A stretch of 45,608 nucleotides of DNA from Nioella ostreopsis. Its GTDB lineage: Bacteria > Pseudomonadota > Alphaproteobacteria > Rhodobacterales > Rhodobacteraceae. The notes under the pieces were generated by a model. It worked only from the letters and a program-made list of their open reading frames with translations, made no database searches and was not told where the DNA came from. Both the position numbers and the translations under genes were made by a program. The stretch is from the NCBI RefSeq assembly GCF_004000255.1, contig NZ_RCIQ01000026.1, positions 1 through 45,608 of the forward strand, written 5' to 3'. Position 1 is the first letter of the stretch. Each line of letters begins with the position of its first letter. This document shows positions 17,613 through 26,485 of the stretch, in pieces.

Positions 17613-18491
17613 ATGACGGCAACCCTGCTGGAACCCGGCCTGCGCCGGATCACCGCCCCGAACCCCTCGCCCATGACCCTGCATGGCACCAACACCTTTC
17701 TGGTGGGGGAACGGGACATCGCGGTGATCGATCCGGGCCCCGCGATCGAGAGCCACCTGCACGGGATCCTGGATGCCCTTGGGCCGGATCAGCGGATTAG
17801 CCACATCCTCGTCACCCATTCGCATCTCGATCATTCCCCCCTCGCCCGCCCCCTGTCCGAGGTCACCGGGGCGCCGGTTCTGGCCGCAGGGCCCAGTGAC
17901 TGGGGCCGCTCGCCTGCAATGCAGAAACTGGCCGATGCGGGCGGGATCGGCGGAGGCGAAGGGGTCGACCGGGAGTTCACCCCCGACCGCGTGATCACGG
18001 ATGGTGAGGTGATTGCCGGCGATGGCTGGCAGATCGAGGTGCTGCACACGCCGGGGCACATGGCCAATCACCTGTCTTTCGCCTGGAACGGAGCGCTCTT
18101 CTCCGGCGATCTGGTCATGGGATGGTCCACCTCGCTGATCTCGCCCCCCGATGGCGACCTCACCGCCTTCCGCAGCTCGCTGACCCGTCTGGCCGCACGC
18201 GCGGACCGGCTCTACTACCCTGCCCATGGCGAGGCCGTTCTGGATCCGGCCCTGCGCTGCCGGGATCTGCTGGATCACCGGGCCGGACGCGAAGCGCAGA
18301 TTCTGGAGGCGCTGCAATCAGGCCCGGCCACCCCCACCGAACTGACAGCCCGCATCTACGCGGATCTCGACACACGCCTCGTGCCTGTCGCCGAACGCAA
18401 CGTCCTGGCACATCTTATTGATCTTGTTGAAAGAAATCTGGCCACCCCGCATCCGAAACTCGCCATATCCGCCCGCTTTCACGCCGCATGA
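17613..18491 (+). CDS. MBL-fold metallo-hydrolase (LACTB2-like)
   Basis: 292 residues from the ATG at 17613 with ribosome site GAGGAAAG. The metal-binding motif is THSHLDHSPLARPL near residue 70, followed by HTPGHMANHLSF, GDLVMGW and YPAHGEAV, giving the full set of metal ligands of the beta-lactamase fold. A C-terminal winged-helix-like region (residues 225-285, TPTELTARIYADLD...RNVLAHLIDLVERN) matches the LACTB2/BLACT_WH type, associated with RNA cleavage or thioester hydrolysis in relatives. It is divergent from the sensor kinase, with 40 bases between starts. Confidence 0.88.
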   Translation: MTATLLEPGLRRITAPNPSPMTLHGTNTFLVGERDIAVIDPGPAIESHLHGILDALGPDQRISHILVTHSHLDHSPLARPLSEVTGAPVLAAGPSDWGRSPAMQKLADAGGIGGGEGVDREFTPDRVITDGEVIAGDGWQIEVLHTPGHMANHLSFAWNGALFSGDLVMGWSTSLISPPDGDLTAFRSSLTRLAARADRLYYPAHGEAVLDPALRCRDLLDHRAGREAQILEALQSGPATPTELTARIYADLDTRLVPVAERNVLAHLIDLVERNLATPHPKLAISARFHAA

Positions 18492-18559
18492 GGATTTCTT
18501 CAATTTTTCCCGCAAACCCTCTGGACGCCCGAAAACGAGGTTGCTATATCCCCCTCAGT

Positions 18560-18634
18560 TCCGGCGTAGCTCAGCGGTAGAGCAGTTGACTGTTAATCAA
18601 TTGGTCGTAGGTTCGATCCCTACCGCCGGAGCCA
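18560..18634 (+). tRNA. tRNA-Asn (GTT)
   Basis: 75 bases with encoded CCA. The acceptor is TCCGGCG/CGCCGGA, the D arm GCTC/GAGC, the anticodon loop CTGTTAA with anticodon GTT, and the T arm GTAGG/CCTAC. The integrase gene begins shortly downstream in the same orientation, so its 3' end is the likely attachment site of the island. No second copy of the 3' end was found inside the window. Confidence 0.96.
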
Positions 18635-18804
18635 TATCACCTCTAAGGTGTTGAAAAGCTACGGTTTCGAAACTTAGCTTCGGCGAGTTTTGGATGAATG
18701 GGGTGTTTTCTTTCACAGGCGTTGCACAAAGCTTGCACACGTCCGTCACAACGCCCCTGTGTTCTCTGGCTCACGAGGTCGGACCGCCCGGAAAGCAGGG
18801 CGCG

Positions 18805-20838
18805 ATGCGGACACAAGACCACCCTACAAAGGGCAAGTACCTTTATCGTCAGGGACACCGCTTCTATTTTCGAAGACGAATCCCGGGGTTATCCCCAAAA
18901 TTCGGACCAGTGGTCATCCCTCTGGGCACCACAGATGAGCGTTCAGCGTCTATATTGACGGGACGTATAACTGTGGAATTCGACCGAATGATGTCGTCGC
19001 TGATCCTGCTCTCTCCTGCCCTCCCTGAAGAGGTGGTCTCGAAATACGTGGCCATCAGCCTGCGTCAGGTGCTGCCGGAATTTCATCGCAAGGTCCGGAT
19101 TGAGCGGATGACAGGGCGCGGCCTTCAGGACGGTGCGTGGCTTCGGGACATCCAAAAGCTCGCTGTGCTGACCCTGTTAGAAGACGGTGTTCACTCGACA
19201 TTCCCTCCACATAGAATCGATCCGGCTTGGACGCCGGCGCAGGTGGAGCATGTGCTTCGCATCTATCAAATCGAATATGCTCGTATCATGTCACCGGAGG
19301 CCCGACGGACGATGGTGAAAAGATTTACCGAAACCACCGGTGCGACCCTCGCTTCCATGGAGCATCACGCCCAAGTACGGGAGGCGGATCTAAAGGTCAG
19401 GCTGGCAGCCCTATCCAGCATCACTAAACGTCAAAAAGAAACCTATCTGTCGGAAGCTGATGCTCTGCTGACGTCAATAAACTCTGAACAAGTCGAACCG
19501 GTCGTCATGGCGAATCAACTGACACCCGAACCCGACACAATCACCACACCTGTTAAGTTCACCAAACAACTCGCGCCTATATCTCACGGCGTCGATTTGA
19601 TTGATGGGACATATACGGTAGGCGAACTGATGAAACAATTCGCAGCGGCCCAGTCGGCACCTGAACCGGGGGGCGGAAGCTACACTCGCGACATCGCCGG
19701 GATATTCTGGAGATATGCCCGACAGGAGGGCCTATCCGACGGTGTGGCGCAGCAGCGCGCCGCTGATCTGCGTCTTTTCTGTTTTGTGAATGGCGTTCAA
19801 ACGATCGATGAAGTCGAGCAGTGGCACCTGCGGCGTTACGCGGACGCTCTCAAGGAAATCCCGAAGACCTTTCTTCGGTCGGTATATGATCAACGGCGTA
19901 GCTATGGCCAGGTTAAGGAGATAGCGGCCAACATGCGCCGAGATCAAGTTGGGCTGGCTGCTGGAACAGTCAAACGTCACCTGAAATCTCTTGAACTTTT
20001 TTTGGGCCGCGCCGTTTCCGAGGGACACGCCCTCCGCTTCAAGCCTGAACTCGCTTCTCTGCGGCCGAAAACAAGTGGTCGGGTCCTCGATCACAAACGT
20101 CGGTCCGTGTTTCGTCTCGATGAAGTTCGTACTGTGTTTGGGCATCCGCTATGGCAAGGCCACAAGAGCCCAGGCCGCCGGCATGATCCTGGCGAAATGA
20201 TCAAGAAAGACTCTCGCTATTGGGTGCCCCTGATCCTCGCATACACAGGCGCACGCCGAGGCGAGATCGCTGGCCTCCTGCCCTCTGATATCGTGAGGAT
20301 CGAGGGCATTCCGACAATCATCATTCAGTCTAACGCCTGGCGTGGGCTCAAAGGCGAGGAAGAAGGGACAACGGATCCGCGAAAGAAACTCACGCGGTTC
20401 ATTCCGATTCATTCGCACCTGATGGACCTCGGTCTGATGGAACATGCCGCGCGCATGCAGGCAAAGGGCGAAACGTTTCTATTCCCAGATGTTGTCCCGA
20501 AGCCGCGGTCGGGCAGCGCACGCGGCCTCAGCCCTGATACCGCTAAGGGCGTGGAAAAATTTGGCGAAAGCATCGACGACATGTGGCGGAAGGCGCTGAA
20601 GATCGCACTGAATGGGAATCCACGATGGCTCTGCATGCATAGCTTGCGACACTATGTTAATGACACCCTTCTGCACGATCCCGATGTCCTCGACGTGACC
20701 AGATACGACATCACCGGACATGCCTACCGGGGGCAGGATCAAAGGCCCCACAGCGAGATAAATGAACAAACGTATCGCGACGATGTCAGCGTACGCATCA
20801 AATCAGATGCGATCGAGCGGTTACCCAGACTGTTCTGA
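18805..20838 (+). CDS. Tyrosine-type site-specific integrase
   Basis: About 677 residues from the ATG at 18805 (MRTQDHPTKGKYLYRQGHRF); an earlier ATG at 18694 is open and the true start is uncertain. The N-terminus, with YLYRQGHRFYFRRRIPG, resembles the DUF6538 Arm-type domain of large integrases. A SAM-like core-binding domain lies around 295-400. The catalytic domain has the first Arg in AYTGARRGEIAGL, the box-II HSLRHY, GHA, and the nucleophile probably in the final EINEQTYRDDV. It recombines phage or island DNA at the adjacent tRNA-Asn. The gene is apparently intact. Confidence 0.9.
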   Translation: MRTQDHPTKGKYLYRQGHRFYFRRRIPGLSPKFGPVVIPLGTTDERSASILTGRITVEFDRMMSSLILLSPALPEEVVSKYVAISLRQVLPEFHRKVRIERMTGRGLQDGAWLRDIQKLAVLTLLEDGVHSTFPPHRIDPAWTPAQVEHVLRIYQIEYARIMSPEARRTMVKRFTETTGATLASMEHHAQVREADLKVRLAALSSITKRQKETYLSEADALLTSINSEQVEPVVMANQLTPEPDTITTPVKFTKQLAPISHGVDLIDGTYTVGELMKQFAAAQSAPEPGGGSYTRDIAGIFWRYARQEGLSDGVAQQRAADLRLFCFVNGVQTIDEVEQWHLRRYADALKEIPKTFLRSVYDQRRSYGQVKEIAANMRRDQVGLAAGTVKRHLKSLELFLGRAVSEGHALRFKPELASLRPKTSGRVLDHKRRSVFRLDEVRTVFGHPLWQGHKSPGRRHDPGEMIKKDSRYWVPLILAYTGARRGEIAGLLPSDIVRIEGIPTIIIQSNAWRGLKGEEEGTTDPRKKLTRFIPIHSHLMDLGLMEHAARMQAKGETFLFPDVVPKPRSGSARGLSPDTAKGVEKFGESIDDMWRKALKIALNGNPRWLCMHSLRHYVNDTLLHDPDVLDVTRYDITGHAYRGQDQRPHSEINEQTYRDDVSVRIKSDAIERLPRLF

Positions 20839-20961
20839 TAACAGAAGCAAGCCTCAGTTAAGGCAGGTGCGAATCGTCTGTTCGGACGGATTTGTTATTC
20901 AGAGAGACTCGCCGCAGCCCGCCTGCACCGAAATCGTTCAGGTGGGCGGGTCCGAACCGGA

Positions 20962-21118
20962 TCAGGCGGCGCGATCGAGGGGCCGGTAGTGCGCGGACCA
21001 GTCCGCATCCTGGTTGCCCGCCCGTTCACCCTCAAGCATGGTCCGGTCCACCTCCCCCAGGATCTCCAGCGCCGCCTCGCCTTGCGTCGGTTGTGCCGTC
21101 TCCGGCCTCACATGGGAG
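20962..21118 (-). pseudogene. C-terminal piece of an unrecognised gene cut by the IS481-type element
   Basis: The minus-strand frame ending at 20962 reads VRPETAQPTQGEAALEILG and later DADWSAHYRPLDRAA before its stop. It has the GC-rich third positions of a real gene, and is open back to the IS edge at 21118. It has the right strand and position to be the end of a tail or other prophage gene whose start was removed. I do not recognise the family. The neighbouring 20839-20961 holds no gene. Confidence 0.4.
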
Positions 21119-22118
21119 TGTAAGGTGCGGCTACCCGTGGGACATTTTGGGTTACCGTTATAGCTTTTCTCTGAGAACTTCGTAAGGCGTTTTTCCGTTG
21201 TGTGCTCCATGCGGCCTGTGGAAGTTGTAGAAAGCTTCCCATTCGCCCAATCTAGCTTCCAGATCGACGTCACCTTTGTAGCTGAGCAGTTGGTAGAATT
21301 CCTGCTGATCTGAACGATGTGATCTCTCGACTTTCCCGTTTAGCTGGGGCGTTGCACGCCGGATGTAGGCGTGGCGAATACCCAGATCCTCGACATGCCA
21401 ATGAAACTTCGCCTGGAACTCATGGCCATTGTCGGTCCTGATTTCCCGGATACGAAACGGGAACTGGTTGATGACATGATTTACGAAGTCTATGGCATTA
21501 GCCTGTGTGTGCTTTTCATAGACTTTCAGGGCACGCACGCGCGTGGCGTCATCGATTGCCGTGTATTGAAACCGGCGAACCTTTTCTCCCTTTTTACCTT
21601 TGAATGTCAGGAATTTGACGTCCATCTGAACATGATGCCCAGGAACCTGTTTCTGATACCGCTTCGTATGAACCTTTCGCATGCGGGTGCCGCGCGGAAG
21701 ACGGTTTAGCCCATGGCGGCGAAGAATGCGGGAAACCGTTGCATCCGAGATCTTGATGTCGTGGTAGCGCTCCAGATACCAGAAGATCCGCATTGGGCCG
21801 AGGTGGTATTTGCGACGAAGATACAGCACCTTCTCTTCACGCTCGGGCGCCGTTCTGTTGCCATGCCACTTGGGGATCGGCGGCGCATTGATCAAACCGG
21901 CTTCACCACGTTCCGCATAGGCCTGGCGCCATCGATAGAACGTGGACCGAGCGATCCCAAAGTATCGACAGGTTTTGGCAACATGGCCGTGTTCTTCCGC
22001 GTGGCGAAGGATGCGCAATTTGCGCTGAATCTCGCGTTTATCTGTGTTCATGAACATCTCCTTCGTCCCAAAATTGGGAGGTTAAAGAAAATGTCCCGCG
22101 AGTACCGACATATCTACA
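21119..22118 (-). mobile_element. IS481-family-like insertion sequence, about 1.0 kb
   Basis: The ends carry imperfect inverted repeats starting TGTA and sharing the block GGGACATTTT some 20 bases in (plus strand at 21139-21148, complement at 22087-22096). One transposase gene fills the element. No clean target duplication is visible: the flanks are CATGGGAG on the left and GGCGGGAT on the right. It may therefore have moved with an adjacent deletion. It truncates the DUF6950-like tail gene at 22119. Confidence 0.75.
21158..22051 (-). CDS. IS481-family-like transposase
   Basis: 297 residues from the ATG at 22051, with AAGGAG at the right distance. A helix-turn-helix region at 10-60 includes HVAKTCRYFGIARSTFYRWRQAY. 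The DDE catalytic core follows, with VQMDVKFLTF (first Asp), IREIRTDNGHEF (second Asp) and PQLNGKVERSHRSDQQEFY (Glu). It ends NGKTPYEVLREKL as in the family. There is no frameshift or internal stop, so it may be active. Confidence 0.88.
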   Translation of the reverse strand: MNTDKREIQRKLRILRHAEEHGHVAKTCRYFGIARSTFYRWRQAYAERGEAGLINAPPIPKWHGNRTAPEREEKVLYLRRKYHLGPMRIFWYLERYHDIKISDATVSRILRRHGLNRLPRGTRMRKVHTKRYQKQVPGHHVQMDVKFLTFKGKKGEKVRRFQYTAIDDATRVRALKVYEKHTQANAIDFVNHVINQFPFRIREIRTDNGHEFQAKFHWHVEDLGIRHAYIRRATPQLNGKVERSHRSDQQEFYQLLSYKGDVDLEARLGEWEAFYNFHRPHGAHNGKTPYEVLREKL

Positions 22119-22202
22119 GGCGGGATTGTGGCAACGACATGTCAAGACTGAGGCCCGCGCATGCCCTGTGGTCAAGTCACGCGGCCAGTCCGCCCGTCTC
22201 AC
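22119..22202 (-). pseudogene. 5' remnant of a DUF6950-like tail-tip gene
   Basis: A GTG at 22202 overlaps the stop of the upstream tail gene (GTGA). It opens a frame reading VRRADWPRDLTTGHARAS, which resembles the start of DUF6950 proteins that follow this tail gene in prophages. It is cut at 22118 by the IS481-type element and no continuation is found on the other side. Only about 27 codons remain. Confidence 0.45.
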
Positions 22203-22759
22203 CCGCGGCCCCATGTGATCTGCTTGTCCTGGATGGTGGTGACATAGTCGAAGCCGCGATCGCCGGGATGGAGGACCTGCTGGCTTTCGGAGATGTAGCG
22301 CCAGTTCCGTGCGATGGTGAGATCGATGAGACGGCTCTCATAGCTCAGCGTCAGCGTGCAGGTCGTGGCATTGTCAGTGATCTCCGGCACGTCGAGCCGA
22401 CCGGCGAAGGCCTTGACGGGATCAGCAATAATCTCGCCCGTCTCGCTCAGAAGCCCCAGCCAGAGCCGTCCGGGCTTGCCCTGCCGGGCCTCCTCGATCG
22501 CAAGCGCCACCAGATCGACCGGCACCGCAGAGAGCGAGAGCATCGTGCCGCTGGCCACCACCTGGTTGGTCTCCTCGATCGCGCCAAAGCTCAGAAGCCC
22601 GCCAAGACCGGTCCAGGTCTTGCCGTCCCAGTTCACCTCGCCAAGCCCGGTCCAGAGCCGAACCATGCCCGAAGCAAACTCCCCCTCAAAGAAGACCACC
22701 GGGCAGAGATCGGCAGAAGCCAACGCCTCGGCGAAGGCCGGGCTCAGTGCACGGGTCAT
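22199..22759 (-). CDS. Prophage tail-tip protein
   Basis: 186 residues from the ATG at 22759 (MTRALSPAFAEALASADLC). Characteristic stretches are RLWTGLGEVNWDGKTWTGLG, GRLWLGLLSETGEIIADP, FAGRLDVPEI and SQQVLHPGDRGFDYVTTIQD. These are found in a family of siphovirus distal-tail proteins of Rhodobacterales prophages. In known virions such proteins help build the baseplate. The gene is complete, unlike its neighbours. A pair of terminators lies just upstream, so it would need transcription reading through, or it is no longer expressed. Confidence 0.7.
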   Translation of the reverse strand: MTRALSPAFAEALASADLCPVVFFEGEFASGMVRLWTGLGEVNWDGKTWTGLGGLLSFGAIEETNQVVASGTMLSLSAVPVDLVALAIEEARQGKPGRLWLGLLSETGEIIADPVKAFAGRLDVPEITDNATTCTLTLSYESRLIDLTIARNWRYISESQQVLHPGDRGFDYVTTIQDKQITWGRG

Positions 22760-22793
22760 GGGGAGACGGTCCTGTTGGTCTGGGGCAGGGAAC

Positions 22794-22818
22794 AAAAACG
22801 CCGCCCCGAAGGGCGGCG
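22794..22818 (-). terminator. Rho-independent terminator, minus strand (proximal to the tail gene)
   Basis: On the minus strand CGCCGCCC, loop TTCG, GGGCGGCG and then TTTTT: a perfect 8-base-pair stem with a stable tetraloop. It would stop transcription coming from the small exported-protein gene at 22952. Confidence 0.88.
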
Positions 22819-22843
22819 CGGCGCAAGGTGATCCCTGCGCAAG

Positions 22844-22876
22844 AAAAAGGGCGCTCAAGAGACCTCTCGAGCGCCC
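22844..22876 (-). terminator. Second Rho-independent terminator, minus strand
   Basis: GGGCGCTC pairs with GAGCGCCC across a 12-base loop and is followed by TTTTT on the minus strand. It is in tandem with the terminator at 22794-22818, an unusually strong stop for a point inside a tail-gene block. Confidence 0.85.
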
Positions 22877-22951
22877 GTCCATCGGCTTCTTCTGGCAGGT
22901 TCTCTTGGGCAGACTGCAGGTAACAAGAGAGCCGAAGGGACTTGCCGGTTA

Positions 22952-23155
22952 TTACCGAGGGGCCGGCGAGCTGGACGACGAGATCGCAAGAGCAATCAGA
23001 ATGATCGCCAGGATTGGCACAAGAATGCCACCCGCACTGGAGGAGGTGTCCTCCACAATCACCACCGGCTCAAGCACCGGTTCCACATATCCGCCAGCCT
23101 GCGCCGTCGTTGCAACCATCGTGGCGAACAGAGCCGCCGTCACTGCTTTTTTCAT
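22952..23155 (-). CDS. Small exported membrane protein, unknown function
   Basis: 67 residues from the ATG at 23155. It has a Sec signal MKKAVTAALFATMVATTAQA, a short acidic segment EPVLEPVVIVEDTSSSAGG, one hydrophobic helix ILVPILAIILIALAIS and a Ser/Pro tail. Similar small proteins are common on Rhodobacterales chromosomes, but no function is known to me. It is flanked by a bidirectional terminator upstream and two terminators downstream, so it is an insulated single-gene unit inside the prophage tail region. Confidence 0.7.
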   Translation of the reverse strand: MKKAVTAALFATMVATTAQAGGYVEPVLEPVVIVEDTSSSAGGILVPILAIILIALAISSSSSPAPR

Positions 23156-23296
23156 AACTGTCCCCTTTCGCGAGATCTCATGCCGCCCCGTCCATGCCTG
23201 GAAGACGTCGGCTATACGATAAGACCTGAGGGCAGGAGCGGCATCGTCTCTTTGGTATAATTTGCGCTCAAACGGGTATGAGCCTTGCCACTCCAT

Positions 23297-23327
23297 AAAA
23301 AAACCGCCCGGCTAAGGGGCAGTTTTT
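23297..23327. terminator. Hairpin with A and T tracts, probable bidirectional terminator
   Basis: AAAAAACCGCCC and GGGGCAGTTTTT form a stem with one mismatch around a short loop, with A tracts before and T tracts after, so it could act both ways. It separates the distal tail pseudogene from the small exported-protein gene. The rest of the 23156-23454 spacer shows no gene. Confidence 0.7.
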
Positions 23328-23454
23328 GAAGTTCGAGCATGTAAGGCCGTAAGGCTTTCACACCGCTCTTTTACCCCGGCAGTACGGTGAGCGCACCCAC
23401 GCGTTCGGATAGCGAATATCTCAAAAGATTCGACCAAGCCCACGCCCAGGCATC

Positions 23455-23995
23455 TCACAGCGCCTCTCGCGCGGTCACGCTGAAGCGATAGCTGTCCGCG
23501 CGTGTGATGCGGGTGGAGACGGGCTCTGTCAGGCGCAGCAGGACCTGCGGAGCGCTCACATTGAGGGGCGCAAACTGCGGCGGCGCTCTGCGCAGGCGCG
23601 GCGTGAGGGCCAGCGTGGCCGCCCCGGTCGCGTTCGAGGTCACATCGCCGGTCACCTGATAAAGCCGGGTGCTGTCCTCGCTGCCAAGCGACAGCATATC
23701 CCCGGCGCGCAGCACCAGCCGGTCTGGCTCCCAGCCCTCGGTCGCGAGGCGTGCGCCGGTCTGATTGGCCAGCGCCACGGTGGGCGCGCCCGTGCCGGCA
23801 AGCGAGTCGGCCGAGGGGTCCGTGAACAGAAACCGTCCGCGCGGCCCCCCGAGACCTGCGAAGAAGGCCGACAGGAGCCGCCCCTGCGCGCCCTTGGTGA
23901 GCGCCATGTCAAGGCGAGGTGATCACCGCGACGGAGGTGACCAGCCGCCGCTCGAGGCTTTCGACGAGCGGAAGCGGCAGGAGGGGCAGGCTCAT
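23455..23995 (-). pseudogene. Distal tail protein gene, frameshifted
   Basis: The start at 23995 overlaps the tape-measure stop as ATGA and reads MSLPLLPLPLVESLERRL, then VTSVAVITSP and a TGA. The continuation is in the next frame from LDMALTKGAQGRLLSAFFAG to the end (TAREAL, stop at 23455). One lost base near 23911-23916 (most simply a C from the Pro codon) accounts for the break. Rejoined, the protein is about 180 residues with FTDPSADSLAGTG and NQTGARLATEGW, features of siphovirus tail proteins placed after the tape measure. An internal ATG at 23907 could still give a 150-residue product. Confidence 0.7.
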
Positions 23996-26432
23996 AGCGG
24001 GTAGCCTCGCTGGCGTTTGCTCGCGACCGCTTCGATCGCGGCGCGCCGGATCCGCGGCATCGCGGCACTGAGCCGCGCATCGATCTCTTCGGCCACGCCT
24101 TTTTGCGCGCCGCGCGCGTCGATATGGACGCTGACGCCGGTGTTGGGCCCACCCCTGCGGCTATAGTGGGCCGCCTCACGACGATTGAGCACCCGCTCCC
24201 CGCGCTGCAGGATCGTAGGGATCTCATCGGGCTTGAGACCTGCCCAGCCTCCGCCATGCATCCGGGGCGCTCCGGCAAAGGCCAGGGCAGGCACGGACCG
24301 GCTATGTCCCGACAGCCCGACACTCCCCCCGGCATGCGAGACAGCCGCCGCGACCGATCCCGCGCCGAAGATGCCAGAGAGCGCATTGGCCAGCGGCCCC
24401 AGCACCGCCCGGCGGAAGGCCAGCACAGCCAGATCGGCCAGGATCGAGCGCACCAGGCTCTTGAAGTCGAGCTTGCCGGTTTCGACGAAGCGGCGGAATG
24501 CGCTCTCCGCGCCCTGGAAGGCCCCGCTCAGGGCCTTGCCAAGTCCCTTGCCCCAATTGAGCGCCTCCGCGGCTCAGGACTGCAGCGCCTCGGAGACCGC
24601 CTGCCACCCGGAGAGGACCTGCTCCCCGGCTGAGGCCGCGGCACCACCCGCCCGTCCCATCGCCTCCGTCAGACGATCGGCCGAGCCACTGGCCTCCTCG
24701 AGCGCGGCGGCCCCGTCCTCCCCGGTCCCCACCAAAGCCGCCCGCAGCGCCTGCCAGGCACTGAGGGGGGCCGTCGCGCCATTGGCGAGATCCGTCGCGG
24801 CCTGGCGGTAGGTGTTGGCCGTGGCCAGGGCCTCGGCTGCGATGTCATCGAGCCCAAAGTCCGGCGCCGTCAGAGGCCTGTCCTCAAATGCCCGCCGGAA
24901 CGCCGCGGCGGCGGCCGTGCCCGCCTCGGACGCGGCTCCTGCGAAGGGGTTTTCGAGATAGCCGAGGCTGATGTCGCCAATCTGGCCAAAGGCCGTTTCG
25001 ATCCCGACCGCCGCGAGCGCGTCTCGAATGCTGCCGGTGAAGGCCTCGATCCGGCGGATGACAGCGTTCAGCATCGCCTCGATCCCGTCGATCATCCGGT
25101 TGGCCGCGGCATAGACCATCTCGCCGATCATTCCGGGCAAGCGGCCCCAGATGACGCGCACGGCCGCAAGCGCGCCCTCGAAGCTGTTCACCGTGGCATT
25201 GCCGAAGGCCACCACGCTCTCAATGGCCGACGCCATGCCGGAGGCCGCATCCGCCTTGAGGTCAAAGAACATCGCCGTGGCGCGCGCGCCGGCCGCGGCG
25301 GCGCCCATGCGGATCCGCTCCCAGACCTCGAGCGCCACATCCTTCAAAAGCCCCATGGCCTCGCCAAAGCCGCCAGCGCCCTGCATGAGCCGGGTGAACC
25401 AGTAGACCAGTTCCCCGGCACCGACGATGAGGGCACCGATGCCGGTGCGAATGAGGGCCCCGCGCAGAAAGGCCAGGGTCATGGCGAGCCCCCGCACCGA
25501 CAGCGCAGCGGCCACCATCCCCGCCGCCCAACGTCCGGCGAGGAAGGTTGCAAAGGTCCCTGCATAGATCGCCAGCCGGTCAAGGTTGGCGAGCACCGCA
25601 TCGAAGGCTCGGCTAATGGGGCTGGTGCTGGACGCAAGGGCGACAAACGCATTGGCCACGGCCTCCAGCGAGAGGGCGAGCGCCACCGCGATCCGGTTGC
25701 GCACCCCTGTAAAGACCTGACCGATGCTGACGAGCGCCAGTTCCGACCGGCGCATCGCCGCGATGGCATCTGCGTCCAGGACCGCGCCCAATGCCTGAGC
25801 CTGCGCGCCAAGCCGGGTCATTTCCGCACCGCCATTTTGCAGGAGCGGAATGAGCCGCGTGGCATCGGATGCCATAGCCTCGAGATAGAAGGTCATCTCC
25901 TGTTGGCTGACACCCGCCCGCTCGAGGCTATCGACATAGAGTTGCAGGGCTTCCGGCCCCGAAAGCCGCGCAAACTGATCGGCCGTCACGCCCACGCGGG
26001 GCGCGATATTCTCGAAGAAGTCGGCCATGGGCCCGCCACCCGTTTGCAGGAAGTCGCCCACCCGGTCATTCACATCCTGCAGGATCTGCGCGAGCTTCTC
26101 CTGCTAGATGCCCACCGTGGCCGAGGCGGCCGACCGGCGCTGGAAGATCTCCGGGCTCGCATTGGCCACCTGGGAGAGCTGGCCGATCTCGTTGGCCGCC
26201 GCGACTGTTGAGCGGGTCATGGAGACAACGGCGCCGGTGAGCGCGGCAGCCGCCACTGTCGCCGCGATCCGGGCCCGGCGAGAAAGGCCGCCATGCAGGC
26301 ATTTGCAAGCTCCATCTCACGGCTGAGACGGCCAAAGCTGCGCGACCCGGCCTCGCCAACGCCTTACAACTCGGCACGCACCTGGCGGCCGCCAGTCGCG
26401 GAGAGGCGGACTGAAACGCGCTTTTCTGCCAT
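23992..26432 (-). pseudogene. Tail tape-measure protein gene, broken
   Basis: The gene begins MAEKRVSVRLSATGGRQVRA at 26432 and ends KRQRGYPL at 23992, about 813 codons. It carries a TAA at 26364-26366 (codon 23), a one-base loss near 26278-26288, a TAG at 26104-26106 in VGI*QEKLAQILQDV, and a TGA at 24574-24576 in EALQS*AAEALNWGKG. The last two are in frame with everything around them, so they are point mutations. The middle has long hydrophobic helices (residues about 240-330 of the gene) and the C-terminus has LVRSILADLAVLAFRR, a tape-measure hallmark. It once set tail length; it cannot now give a full protein. Confidence 0.9.
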
Positions 26433-26458
26433 GAGAGTAGGTCCTCGGAACGCGGTGA

Positions 26459-26485
26459 GACCTCGTTCCCAATGGAAACGAGGTC
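26459..26485. other. Nine-base-pair hairpin between chaperone and tape-measure genes
   Basis: GACCTCGTT and AACGAGGTC form a perfect stem around a 9-base loop. It lies just before the tape-measure start and overlaps the end of the chaperone gene. There is no T tract, so it is not a typical terminator; it may be an RNA-processing or attenuation element, or chance. Confidence 0.45.

Noticed and set aside
24574-24576. In-frame TGA in the tape-measure gene as a selenocysteine codon
   Set aside because: No SECIS-like hairpin was seen and the gene also has TAA, TAG and a frameshift, so decay is simpler.
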